Source: Candidatus Kapaibacterium thiocyanatum
GTDB taxonomy: Bacteria > Bacteroidota > Ignavibacteria > Kapaibacteriales > Kapaibacteriaceae
Assembly: GCA_001899175.1 (NCBI GenBank)
Contig: MKVH01000019.1
Span: 1-59,203, forward strand
DNA length: 59,203 nucleotides
Reading direction: 5' to 3'
Part shown: positions 28,432 through 36,159 of the stretch, piece after piece
How positions within the stretch are numbered: position 1 is the first letter of the stretch
Layout of the letters: every line of letters starts with the position of its first letter
Position numbers and translations under genes: made by a program
Notes under the pieces: model-generated
The model's database searches: none
What the model saw: the letters and a program-made list of their open reading frames with translations, nothing else
What the model was told of the DNA's origin: nothing

Positions 28432-28812
28432 TCAGGCGTAGTAGCGGGCATTGTAGCCGGTGAGCTCCTCGCGGCGCCAGTGGCGCTTCCTCGCCATGGC
28501 ATCGAGGACGTCGCGTGCCGAATCGAGCGTGATGCCCACGGAATCGGCGAAGGTCACTGCATCGATATGGCCGTTCGTGGCGGACAGATCGGCGATGGCC
28601 GATTCGAACTTCCTGTGCATGGACTTGCGCATGCCGAGGCCGATGCGGAGGACGACGAGGGTGAGGAGCAGGAAGACGCCCGTGAGAATGGCGTTGCCCA
28701 TGGCGGAGTCGGAAATCGTGTCTCCGCTCAGCGAGCCGATGAACATCACCAGGCCGAAGATGAAGAACATCATCAGGAGGCCCGAAGCGATGAGAACGAG
28801 GCGATAGATCAT
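28432..28812 (-). CDS. Small membrane protein of unknown function
   Basis: 126-residue protein not recognised. Two membrane helices (residues 3-27 and 42-60) are followed by a ~65-residue soluble tail ([22 protein letters not shown] ... RREELTGY) with a helix-turn-helix-like rhythm but no firm match. ATG 28812 is chosen because it starts at the first helix and sits 6 nt after a perfect -7 box. It heads a three-gene unit with the two glycosyltransferases (gaps of 3 nt, then a 14-bp overlap). Confidence 0.6.
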   Translation of the reverse strand: MIYRLVLIASGLLMMFFIFGLVMFIGSLSGDTISDSAMGNAILTGVFLLLTLVVLRIGLGMRKSMHRKFESAIADLSATNGHIDAVTFADSVGITLDSARDVLDAMARKRHWRREELTGYNARYYA

Positions 28813-28818
28813 AGAGAG

Positions 28819-28826
28819 CAAAAATA
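28819..28826 (-). promoter_or_regulatory. -7 box (TATTTTTG) 6 nt before ATG 28812 (minus strand)
   Basis: On the minus strand TATTTTTG is a perfect TAnnTTTG match; only AT-rich CTCTCT separates it from the ATG. The implied transcript is leaderless or has a leader of a few nucleotides. It lies in the 54-nt divergent space before the carboxylase gene. Confidence 0.5.
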
Positions 28827-28866
28827 CGTGGTAAATTCGCTGCCTCGTGAACCAAAGGAGAACAAC

Positions 28867-30411
28867 GTGGACGAGAGAATAGAACGACTGCATGCGCTGC
28901 AAGCCGAAGCCCAACTGGGCGGCGGACAGGCGCGCATCGATTCCCAGCATGCGAAGGGCAAACTCACGGCCCGCGAGCGGCTATCCATCCTGCTCGACGA
29001 AGGCTCGTTGAACGAGTTCGACATGTTCGCCCGGCACCGGTCCACACGATTCGGGCTGGACAAGCAGCGTCCGCTGGGCGACGGCGTGGTGACCGGCGTC
29101 GGCACCATCCACGGTCGTACCGTCTGCGTCTTCTCGCAGGACTTCACGGTCTTCGGCGGATCGCTCAGCGAAGTGCATGCCGAGAAGATCTGCAAGATCA
29201 TGGACTATGCCATGAAGATCGGGGCCCCCGTCATCGGACTGAACGACTCCGGTGGCGCCCGTATCCAGGAAGGCGTCGTTTCACTCGGCGGCTATGCCGA
29301 CATCTTCCTGCGCAATACGCTCGCCAGTGGCGTCATTCCCCAGATCAGCGTCGTGCTCGGACCCTGTGCCGGTGGCGCCGTCTACTCGCCGGCGCTCACG
29401 GACTTCATCTTCATGACGAAGGGAACGTCCTACATGTTCGTCACGGGCCCGGAAGTCGTGAAGACCGTCACGCACGAAGAGGTCAGCTTCGAAGAGCTCG
29501 GAGGTGCGGATACGCATGCCGAACGATCCGGGGTGGCGCACTTCGCGATGGAGAACGAAGTGGAATGTCTGCTCGCCGTGCGCAAGCTCATGTCCTTCGT
29601 TCCTCTCAGCAATCGCGAGAAGCCTCCGCATCGTCCGACGACCGACGCTCCCGACCGTATCTGCGACAAGCTGCGTCATGTCGTTCCCGCCAATCCGAAC
29701 CATCCCTACGACATGAAGGACGTGATCCGCGAGATCGTCGATGAAGGCGATTTCTTCGAAGTCCACGAGGGCTATGCCACCAACATCATCGTCGGCTTCG
29801 CCACGATGGACGGAATGTCCGTAGGTATCGTGGCCAATCAGCCGGCTTCGCTCGCAGGTGTGCTGGACATCAACAGTTCCATCAAGGGCGCGCGCTTCGT
29901 CCGCTTCTGCGACGCCTTCGGCATTCCACTGATCGTCTTCGAGGACGTTCCGGGCTTCCTGCCGGGTACGGACCAGGAATGGCGCGGCATCATACGCCAT
30001 GGTGCCAAGCTGCTCTATGCATTCTGCGAAGCCACGGTGCCCAAGCTTACCGTCATTACCCGCAAGGCCTATGGCGGCGCCTACGACGTGATGAACTCCA
30101 AGCATATCCGCGGCGACTACAACGTTGCCTGGCCCACGGCCGAAATCGCCGTCATGGGTGCCAAGGGTGCCGTAGAAATCCTCTACCGCAAGGAGATCGA
30201 CAAGGCGGAGGACAAGCAGCAGCGCATGCAGGAATTGCAGGATCAGTACAACGTCCAGTTCGCCAATCCGTACGAAGCCGCCGAGCGTGGCTTCGTGGAC
30301 GACGTGATCGAACCGCAGTACACGCGCATGAAGCTCGTCACGGCCCTGCGTTCGCTCCGGAACAAGGTCGACACCAATCCATGGAAGAAGCACGGCAACA
30401 TTCCGTTGTAA
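28867..30411 (+). CDS. Acyl-CoA carboxylase, carboxyltransferase beta subunit (propionyl-CoA type)
   Basis: 514-residue biotin-dependent carboxyltransferase, moving CO2 from carboxybiotin to propionyl-CoA or a similar acyl-CoA. N-terminal [47 protein letters not shown] and the C-terminal oxyanion-hole segment [12 protein letters not shown] are all intact. Length fits PccB. The start is GTG 28867 with a good Shine-Dalgarno AAAGGAG; the long in-frame extension back to 27490 overlaps three opposite-strand genes and is spurious. No biotin carboxylase subunit is in the window. Substrate specificity (propionyl versus methylmalonyl decarboxylase) is inferred. Confidence 0.92.
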   Translation: MDERIERLHALQAEAQLGGGQARIDSQHAKGKLTARERLSILLDEGSLNEFDMFARHRSTRFGLDKQRPLGDGVVTGVGTIHGRTVCVFSQDFTVFGGSLSEVHAEKICKIMDYAMKIGAPVIGLNDSGGARIQEGVVSLGGYADIFLRNTLASGVIPQISVVLGPCAGGAVYSPALTDFIFMTKGTSYMFVTGPEVVKTVTHEEVSFEELGGADTHAERSGVAHFAMENEVECLLAVRKLMSFVPLSNREKPPHRPTTDAPDRICDKLRHVVPANPNHPYDMKDVIREIVDEGDFFEVHEGYATNIIVGFATMDGMSVGIVANQPASLAGVLDINSSIKGARFVRFCDAFGIPLIVFEDVPGFLPGTDQEWRGIIRHGAKLLYAFCEATVPKLTVITRKAYGGAYDVMNSKHIRGDYNVAWPTAEIAVMGAKGAVEILYRKEIDKAEDKQQRMQELQDQYNVQFANPYEAAERGFVDDVIEPQYTRMKLVTALRSLRNKVDTNPWKKHGNIPL

Positions 30412-30547
30412 CGGGGTTGTCGGCCGTCGAAATGAAGAGACGATATGGCGTTCGGGTGTCGTGCCTGAACGCCGGTTCGTGTTCCGCATATATGGTACAC
30501 GCAGATGACGCATTCATACAGTGATATGGCTATTCTGTAAAGTAATC

Positions 30548-30562
30548 GTCGATAGTATCGAC
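30548..30562. repeat. Perfect 15-bp palindrome GTCGATA-G-TATCGAC
   Basis: A perfect 7-1-7 dyad located 10 nt before the shared regulatory module at 30572. It lies in the gene-free stretch 30412-30676 and may be an operator. No T-tract follows. Confidence 0.5.
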
Positions 30563-30571
30563 ATCGCAGAG

Positions 30572-30614
30572 ACTATGACCGTAGATGGCATGGTGACCGA
30601 CGTACGTTCGCACG
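30572..30614 (+). promoter_or_regulatory. Shared 43-nt module, copy A (dyad plus TACGTTCGCACG)
   Basis: Aligns without gaps to 54029-54071: left arm ACTATGAC 8/8, centre nGTAGAT 6/7, right arm GGCATGGT versus GTCATAGT 6/8, an 8-nt unconserved spacer, then TACGTTCGCACG 12/12. In this copy the right arm still pairs mostly with the left through G-U pairs. TACGTTCG resembles the -7 box TAnnTTTG, so the module may be a regulated promoter. It lies 62 nt before the start of the broken gene at 30677. Confidence 0.55.
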
Positions 30615-30676
30615 CACATGCAACATGAAGCGGTATCGCCGTCGGTGCCGCCTATGTGGTCACGAACGAGGGTCCT

Positions 30677-31723
30677 ATGTGTACGATGTCCCGGGTGGCC
30701 ATGCCGTTGTTGGCCCTATGCTTCCTGTCGATATCCGCGCTCGCGCAATGCGATTCGTCCTTCCAGTTCTACCGACCGGATGCGGAAATCTATCCTCTGA
30801 CCCCGAATGGGCTCGACACTGACAACCGGATCGATCCGCGCATCTGGACGGCTCAGTGGCATTTCGAAACACAGTCGGATTCGACTGTAACGAAGATTGT
30901 CTTCGATGACTTCCTGAGCAATGGGCGCCGTATATGACTGGATAGCTGGTGCCGTGAGAAAGTCTGGAACTGGAACAGGATGACCCAGCAGTACTTCAAC
31001 GAAGTCACCAATACACAGTTGAGTGAGCTGTCGCGTACGGCCTATATGCCCGTCATCGCGGGCGATACCATCGGCTTCTTTCGCTATGTCTACTGGATCA
31101 AACGGGGCGGTACTGCCAATGTCCCGTTGTCGAAGTGCGTATCGGACGACGTCGTGTCGTATGCCGTCGAACTGGTACGGCAGTCGGACGGCCAGCGTAT
31201 GGCCCTGCTCGACACGTTCCGTATCAGTCAGAGCGGAGCGTCGTCGCCATGCGTTTACTCCATCTATCCGCTGGCATCGAAGGTCAGATACGTCATACCG
31301 TCGCATATCACGGATACGATACTCGCCTGCATCCGTGTCAATGTCTATACCAGCGGCGGATCAAACGACACCTTCACACGCGGCGATATCTTCAGTACGG
31401 CGCGTGTCAGAACATTCCTGAACAACCCCTACTTCGAGAACTTCATGGCAGTGGTCGACTCGAACAATGTGTGCCGTGCCTCCGCCGGAAACCGCGGCAT
31501 GGCCGTTACGAACGGCACCACCGGTACGGTCAATGCAGCCGTGTCGTCGAACGGTATCGTACAAGTCAAGGCCTTCTCCCAGCAAGGGTCGCCAGTGGCT
31601 GACGCATCCGTAACGAGCTGGCCAAGCACGAAGGCACTTGCTACCGGAGTGGGGCTGTTCATCGTCTGCGGTATCAATAGTGCCGGAGCTGTAGTATGTA
31701 CAAGTACGATGATGGTGCAGTAG
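30677..31723 (+). pseudogene. Secreted protein gene interrupted by in-frame TGA at 30935
   Basis: The reading frame from ATG 30677 encodes a signal peptide (MSRVAMPLLALCFLSISALAQ) and 86 codons, then TGA at 30935-30937. The same frame stays open on the other side to 31723 with plausible protein (LDSWCREKVWNWNRMTQ, then about 250 residues), so one ancestral ~348-codon gene carries a nonsense change, or the base is a sequencing error. The product is not recognised; the 3' half is Ser/Thr/Val-rich with several Cys and looks like an exported beta protein. If translated separately, the second half could begin at ATG 30980 but would lack a signal peptide. Confidence 0.6.
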
Positions 31724-31752
31724 AACATTCACAACACATACCTTCAATCGAT

Positions 31753-32175
31753 ATGATGAGAATGACCACTCTGACTGTCATGCTCATGGTGAGTATCGTG
31801 GGCGTGATTCATGCGCTCACGTCGAAACAGCTACCTGGAACAGGAGGAACCCACCCTTCATGTAATCCCGACACTGCTCCTGCGAGTGATTACGCAGTCT
31901 CTGGCCCACGATCATGCGACTGCTCCGAAGCCGTCGGGGGTGGTGTCGGCTCGGCTATGGCATCCTATCCTCTCATTTCTATCATCGGTGTATTCAACGT
32001 CGGTGTAGTTGTCGAGTGCAATCCCGAGCAATACAACAGCACGCCGACCACATGTAGCCGGCGTAGTGATTGTGCGCCGGATGTCGCATATTCGATTCCG
32101 GGATGGATGTACGACTGGACTTTGCAGGGCAAGCCCATCTTCACCATCGATGCCGGACCGGGAAGTACGCCCTGA
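31753..32175 (+). CDS. Small Cys-rich secreted protein of unknown function
   Basis: 140-residue protein not recognised. An N-terminal hydrophobic segment (LTVMLMVSIVGVIHAL, residues ~6-22) suggests export. The mature part has six Cys residues in HPSC, SCDC, VVEC, TTC and SDC, an even number compatible with three disulfides. A second hydrophobic stretch lies in the middle (SYPLISIIGVFNVGVVV). It follows the broken gene by 29 nt and precedes an orphan membrane protein by 49 nt. ATG 31756 directly follows and could also serve. A host-interaction or bacteriocin-like role is conceivable but unsupported. Confidence 0.5.
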   Translation: MMRMTTLTVMLMVSIVGVIHALTSKQLPGTGGTHPSCNPDTAPASDYAVSGPRSCDCSEAVGGGVGSAMASYPLISIIGVFNVGVVVECNPEQYNSTPTTCSRRSDCAPDVAYSIPGWMYDWTLQGKPIFTIDAGPGSTP

Positions 32176-32224
32176 GCGATGAGTCGGGATTCGAGCCGAA
32201 ACAAATACATACCGAGAATAGTCC

Positions 32225-32674
32225 ATGGATCGTATCGTTCGACGTAATCTGACCTGTGCCGCATTCCTTGTTGCGAACATGGCAATGCTCTTCGCCAGTG
32301 CGTATACGATGACATTTCACGGGTTCCGTAACGGACTCGCCCCCTCCATGGTGGCGATCATTCTCATGATCGTCTTCGCCACCTACCACGTGAAGCAGAT
32401 GCGACTGCTCGGAAGGAAAGGTGGGGCGCTATCCATACTGTTCGGTATGGACGATGATGGTAGTGCATCCGACGAAGGGCGTCCGACGAGATGGTGGATC
32501 CATGTGGGGCGGTGCGCCATCCGCCCTGGCTTCATGGTGACGGTACTCGTCAGTGTCGCATTCTTCGTATCGGAACGCTATCTGTATGGAATGGTGGCAC
32601 TTCTTCCGCTGCCCATTCTGCTTCTGTCGTTCGTATTCGCTCGTATGATATGGCTGCGCAATGTTCGAACATGA
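32225..32674 (+). CDS. Four-helix membrane protein of unknown function
   Basis: 149-residue integral membrane protein with two helical hairpins: residues ~10-30 and ~40-55, then ~97-115 and ~120-140, separated by a charged cytoplasmic-like loop (KQMRLLGRKGG ... MDDDGSASDEGRPTRW). No family was recognised. It follows the Cys-rich secreted protein by 49 nt, so the two may be one unit. Base composition in 30.4-32.7 kb looks less GC-rich than the flanks by eye, consistent with accessory DNA. Confidence 0.5.
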   Translation: MDRIVRRNLTCAAFLVANMAMLFASAYTMTFHGFRNGLAPSMVAIILMIVFATYHVKQMRLLGRKGGALSILFGMDDDGSASDEGRPTRWWIHVGRCAIRPGFMVTVLVSVAFFVSERYLYGMVALLPLPILLLSFVFARMIWLRNVRT

Positions 32675-32840
32675 TATCGTTTCGATCTACTGCGCTATGC
32701 GAATCCGTCTGTATGCCTAGTGCTGACGATTCGATGAATTCCCGCAGGTCTGGGTGAGATATCTGGATCCATTGACGATAAGCGGGGACGGTGCAGGTAC
32801 GAGGATATACAGGCTGCGCAACGCTTCCACCCCGCAACCG

Positions 32841-32930
32841 CGGCTCATCCCCGCGTATGCGGGTGAGATACCTCTCGGTCAAGCCGCTTCATCATCGCAC
32901 GCGGTCCACCTCCGCAACTGCGGTACGTGT
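32841..32930. CRISPR. Possible degenerate two-repeat CRISPR relic, type I-E-like
   Basis: The 29-nt segment 32841-32869 has the core TCATCCCCGCG..TGCGGG and, compared from memory with the common type I-E repeat, agrees at about 23 of 29 positions. A second, weaker copy (17/29 to the first) starts exactly 61 nt later at 32902, leaving a 32-nt spacer (32870-32901), the standard I-E geometry. A third partial copy at 32732-32760 shares the end GGGTGAGAT but is 109 nt away. No cas genes are in the window. The rest of 32675-33054 holds no gene. Confidence 0.3.
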
Positions 32931-33054
32931 TCGACACACATGTCGTCATACAATGAACCGATTCACATCCGTATCTCCAGATGGTGGTCGAACCGTACCG
33001 ACATGGAGATGCTGACCTGCGGTGCGATTCGTGCATCGGTAACCGGCGATTCGT

Positions 33055-33900
33055 CTACGGTGCGGCGAGAACGATGACGGCCGTCGTGCCGTACTTCGGA
33101 TGCGTACCGGTGGCGATGCCGACGGACGTGTAGTTCGGACCGAGGATGTTGATCCGATGCCCACGGTCGGGAGTTCCTTCGTCGACGAGGAAGGCGGCGA
33201 GGATCATCGATGCGGTGCGTTGGCCGTACGTGATGCATTCGCCGATCGTCGTCCGTTCGCTGTATCGTTTCACGCGGTCGAGTGGCGTCGAACCGTCGCT
33301 CCCGATGTGGCCGATCAGCGCATGACGTTCCGTGTCACGAAGATGGTCGATGGCTGCACGTACGAGAATACTGTCGAACGAGAGCGGTGCGAGCGGCTTC
33401 TGCTTCACGAGCTGTTTCCTGATTTCCTTGACGGCCTTCTCCAGCTCTCGCTTGTTCGGTGTGAAGGAACGTACATGACGGTAGTAGTTCTCGATGTCCC
33501 GGAGAAAGAACGACGGCTCCGTTCTCACACGGTTGATGAGCGCGGCCACTTCCTGAGCCAGACCCGCAGACTGTACCATATGCGGATCGCCGGGATTGAC
33601 GAGCGTCGTTTCGTCCTGTGGCGGATCAGCGACCTGTGGTGTATGGCGATCGTGGATGTCGACGAGGATCGCCAGGTCCTGTGCATGGGCGGTGGACCAG
33701 TGTACGGATTGATCCTGGGCATCGGCGAGCGTGGCTGCATTCTGCGCCGTGCCGGTGGACTGTCGTGGGCTCCGGTCACGGATATCGGTGAGCATCACGG
33801 CTTGTATCGGATCCCGTGCCGGATCGATGGAGTGTTGCGTACGCAGGCCGAGCGTGTCGATGAGGACGAGGACGACGAGAGAGAGGAATATCTTCATCAT
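33055..33900 (-). CDS. Exported CAP/SCP-domain protein with tandem 21-residue repeats
   Basis: 281-residue exported protein. Residues 1-21 form a signal peptide. Residues 34-117 are four consecutive 21-residue repeats. Residues ~118-281 form a CAP domain (the CRISP/Antigen-5/PR-1 fold): AALINRVRTEP, LVRAAIDHLRDTERHALIGHIGSDGSTPLDRV, IGECITYG and RGHRINILGPNYTSVGIA correspond to the HxxxxH...E...H pocket. Bacterial CAP proteins are secreted and their biochemical role is mostly unknown. It follows doxX on the same strand, with a strong hairpin ending 4 nt before its start. Confidence 0.85.
   Translation of the reverse strand: MMKIFLSLVVLVLIDTLGLRTQHSIDPARDPIQAVMLTDIRDRSPRQSTGTAQNAATLADAQDQSVHWSTAHAQDLAILVDIHDRHTPQVADPPQDETTLVNPGDPHMVQSAGLAQEVAALINRVRTEPSFFLRDIENYYRHVRSFTPNKRELEKAVKEIRKQLVKQKPLAPLSFDSILVRAAIDHLRDTERHALIGHIGSDGSTPLDRVKRYSERTTIGECITYGQRTASMILAAFLVDEGTPDRGHRINILGPNYTSVGIATGTHPKYGTTAVIVLAAP
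33550..33801 (-). repeat. Four tandem 63-bp (21-residue) coding repeats
   Basis: Repeats begin AVMLTDIRDR, AATLADAQDQ, LAILVDIHDR and ETTLVNPGDP and end TAQN, HAQD, PPQD and LAQE. Shared positions are a hydrophobic-Leu-x-Asp/Asn core, a central D-x-x and a final A/P-Q-acidic triplet. The copies have diverged strongly in DNA, so duplication is old or selection favours variation. Confidence 0.75.
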
Positions 33901-33904
33901 GGAA

Positions 33905-33933
33905 CGGCGCCGGCTGCAGGGCAGCCGGCGCCG
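33905..33933. other. Perfect 13-bp GC hairpin between doxX and the CAP gene
   Basis: CGGCGCCGGCTGC (33905-33917) and its exact complement (33921-33933) enclose a 3-nt loop. On the transcribed minus strand it follows doxX and ends 4 nt before the CAP start codon. There is no T-tract, so it may limit translation or transcription of the CAP gene rather than end the transcript cleanly. Confidence 0.7.
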
Positions 33934-33953
33934 GATCGTGTTGGTGTCGGAAC

Positions 33954-34328
33954 TTATGCCTTGTTCGAGTGCACGTAGGCGAGGATCAGCGCTCCGCCTG
34001 CAAGACCGAGATCCTTCAGGGCCGCACTCATCGAAGCCTGGGATGCGGCCTGGTTCGCGGCATGCATCATGCCAGGAATATGCATCGTGACCACGTAGAT
34101 GAGCATCAGCAGTGCGAGCAGGATACAGGCCAGCCGTGTCTGCTTGCCCGTGAGGATGGAGATCGCCGCGGCGATCTGGGCGATGCCCGTGATGTAGATC
34201 CAGATGACTCCACCCGGAATAGGCACCATGCCGGCCATCTGTTCACCTGCCATCAGGTGCATGATGCCGAAGACAAGGAACGGTATCATGAAGAATACCC
34301 GTCCCATCACAAGAAGAGGAACATTCAT
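33954..34328 (-). CDS. DoxX-family membrane protein
   Basis: 124-residue protein with four membrane helices. GRVFFMIPFLVFGIMHLMAG and IPGGVIWIYITGIAQIAAAISILTGK are typical of the DoxX/SURF4-like family; ALKDLGLAGGALILAYVHS is the last helix. Members are implicated in redox or sulfur-related stress but have no agreed activity. ATG 34328 is preceded by GGGAGG, a good ribosome site, whereas the longer frame to 34391 overlaps the marR gene. The position right after a marR gene suggests it is part of that regulon. Confidence 0.85.
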   Translation of the reverse strand: MNVPLLVMGRVFFMIPFLVFGIMHLMAGEQMAGMVPIPGGVIWIYITGIAQIAAAISILTGKQTRLACILLALLMLIYVVTMHIPGMMHAANQAASQASMSAALKDLGLAGGALILAYVHSNKA

Positions 34329-34368
34329 GCAGGCCTCCCAACGAACGTGAGTAAAACGATCGGCCGTT

Positions 34369-34830
34369 TCAGCCGCCGTACACTTTTTCACATAGTCTGG
34401 ATAGCGTCCTGGCGTCCTTGTCCGACATGCGGTTCATGAGACCGGTATCGAGATCCTGAATGTCGTTCTGCATCGACGTCAACAGATCCAGTCCCGCCTG
34501 CGTGATGAAGGTGAGCGACAACCGTCCGTCGTTGCTGCTCTTTCCACGTCTGACGAATCCCGAACGGGCGAGCCTGTCGATCAGTCTCGTCACGTCGGGG
34601 GCCACCTGTATCATCCGCTCGATGATTTCGCAGCGGGGATGTCCCTCGGGGTAGACACCACGCAATATGCGCAGGACGTTGTATTGCGCGGCGGTGATGC
34701 CGTAGGGTGTACAGAGTTCTTCCATGCGGCGGTTGAGAAAGTCCGCGCAGACGAGCAGGTTCAGCATCGCTTCCTGATACGGAGACGAGAATGTTTTCTG
34801 CTGGAGCCGTTCCTGTAGCTTTTCACCCAT
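34369..34830 (-). CDS. MarR-family transcriptional regulator
   Basis: 153-residue winged-helix repressor. The DNA-binding core runs from GITAAQYNVLRILRG through HPRCEIIERMIQVAPDVTRLIDRLARSGFVRRG (recognition helix near residues 75-90) to the wing SSNDGRLSLTFITQAG, all standard for MarR. No Cys sensor is prominent beyond Cys28, Cys40 and Cys67. The start at 34830 sits 4 nt after a -7-like box, and a near-perfect dyad covers the region upstream, indicating autoregulation. doxX follows after 40 nt. Confidence 0.92.
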   Translation of the reverse strand: MGEKLQERLQQKTFSSPYQEAMLNLLVCADFLNRRMEELCTPYGITAAQYNVLRILRGVYPEGHPRCEIIERMIQVAPDVTRLIDRLARSGFVRRGKSSNDGRLSLTFITQAGLDLLTSMQNDIQDLDTGLMNRMSDKDARTLSRLCEKVYGG

Positions 34831-34834
34831 GGTG

Positions 34835-34873
34835 CAAGTATACGAAATGATATTACGTGTTGAAACACGCAAT
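34835..34873 (-). promoter_or_regulatory. marR promoter with operator-like dyad
   Basis: On the minus strand, TATACTTG (34842-34835) matches the -7 box at 5 of 6 fixed positions and ends 4 nt before the marR ATG. The dyad at 34852-34873 has arms ATTaCGTGT and ACACGcAAT around a 4-nt centre; the centre falls exactly where the -33 element should be. A dimeric repressor bound there would block the promoter. Confidence 0.6.
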
Positions 34874-35020
34874 TAGACGTATCATCAATCGAACAATGGT
34901 GGTTCACGTCGCGGATTCATCCGGCATGTCCGGACGAACATTCGATCCCCGTGCGGGATGGGGAAAGGCTCGGGCCTGGAATGCAGGATGAGCATCGGAC
35001 ATAGACCCGGATCGTCTGAT

Positions 35021-36103
35021 TCAGTCGCTGCTTCCCGTACTCATAGCCTGGGCGCGGTCGGCCATCCGAAGCGCTTCGATGATGGGGTCGAGATCGCCGT
35101 CGACGACCTGCTGCAGAGGATGGTTCTTCGCCTCGCCATCCAGACGATGGTCCGTGACGCGGTTCTGGGGCCAGTTATACGTCCTGATCTTCTCGCTGCG
35201 ATCGCCGGACTTGACCATGCTCTTGCGTGCGCCGGCGATGGCGGCCTGCTGCTTCTCGAGTTCCAGCTCGTAGAGGCGGGCGCGCAACACCTTCATGGCC
35301 TTGTCCTTGTTCTTGAGCTGGGAACGCTCGTCCTGGCACTGGACGACGATGCCCGTGGGAAGATGGACGAGTCGCACGGCCGTTTCCACCTTGTTGACGT
35401 TCTGCCCGCCCTTGCCCCCGCTTCGGAAGATGTCGATACGCAGGTCGGCGTCGTTGATCTGGACGTCGACTTCCTCGGCCTCGAGCAGGACGGCAACGGT
35501 GGCGGCCGACGTATGGATGCGCCCCTGCGTTTCGGTATCGGGCACACGTTGGACGCGGTGGACACCGCTCTCGTACTTGAGGAAGCCGAAGGCTTCCTCA
35601 CCACTGACGCCGAAGGTCATTTCCTTGAAGCCGCCGCGTTCGCTTTCGGTGAAGTCGATCGTCTCGACCGTCCAGCCCTTGCCTTCGCAATACCGCTGAT
35701 ACATGCGATAGAGGTCGCCGACGAAGATGGCCGCTTCGTCTCCGCCCGTTCCAGCGCGGATTTCCACGATGCAGTCGCGCATGTCGTTGGGATCCTTCGG
35801 AATCAGCAATACACGAAGGATCTCCTCACGTTCGTCCAGTTCGGCCTGCAGGGCCCGCGAATCGTCGTAGGCCATGTCGCGCATGTCGGAATCCGTGGTC
35901 GGGTCGTCGATGATGGCCCTGTTCTCGTCGAGCCGACGCAGGAGCGACAGATAGTCCTCCGCAGCGGCAGCGACGGGCTGGAGCGTCTTGTATTCACGCG
36001 AGACGTCACGCAACCGCCTGGTGTCGTTGACGACGTCAGGATCGTTCAGGGAATGTTCTATCGAGCGATAGCGGTCGAGGATGGATTCGAGGCGGTTTTT
36101 CAC
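35021..36103 (-). CDS. prfA: Peptide chain release factor 1
   Basis: 360-residue class I release factor for UAA/UAG. The catalytic GGQ is at 232-234 ([13 protein letters not shown]). The codon-recognition tripeptide position reads PDT at 188-190 in [18 protein letters not shown]. coli RF1 has PAT, while RF2 has SPF, so this is RF1. The start is GTG 36101-36103, preceded 31 nt upstream by a perfect -7 box. The short gap 34874-35020 after its stop holds nothing recognisable. Confidence 0.96.
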   Translation of the reverse strand: MKNRLESILDRYRSIEHSLNDPDVVNDTRRLRDVSREYKTLQPVAAAAEDYLSLLRRLDENRAIIDDPTTDSDMRDMAYDDSRALQAELDEREEILRVLLIPKDPNDMRDCIVEIRAGTGGDEAAIFVGDLYRMYQRYCEGKGWTVETIDFTESERGGFKEMTFGVSGEEAFGFLKYESGVHRVQRVPDTETQGRIHTSAATVAVLLEAEEVDVQINDADLRIDIFRSGGKGGQNVNKVETAVRLVHLPTGIVVQCQDERSQLKNKDKAMKVLRARLYELELEKQQAAIAGARKSMVKSGDRSEKIRTYNWPQNRVTDHRLDGEAKNHPLQQVVDGDLDPIIEALRMADRAQAMSTGSSD

Positions 36104-36134
36104 GGACGGCAGCGGACTGGAAACAATGAACAGG

Positions 36135-36142
36135 CAAAATTA
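36135..36142 (-). promoter_or_regulatory. -7 box (TAATTTTG) upstream of prfA
   Basis: Perfect TAnnTTTG on the minus strand in the 56-nt divergent region between prfA and the DUF4397 lipoprotein gene. The position 19 nt further upstream reads TTC rather than TTG. The leader would be about 25 nt. Confidence 0.5.
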
Positions 36143-36159
36143 TCGCAAATTGGATGGCC

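Noticed and set aside
27490-28866. In-frame upstream extension of the carboxylase gene
   Set aside because: It would overlap three well-supported minus-strand genes, and the GTG at 28867 has a clear AAAGGAG ribosome site and the family N-terminus.
30625-30822. A 65-codon basic frame downstream of module copy A
   Set aside because: It overlaps the signal-peptide start of the broken gene in another frame and shows no family features beyond an Arg/Cys-rich start.
30935-30937. Selenocysteine or tryptophan readthrough at the in-frame TGA
   Set aside because: No convincing stem-loop of the bacterial SECIS type was recognised just after the codon, the protein is not a known selenoprotein, and many other genes in the window end in TGA.
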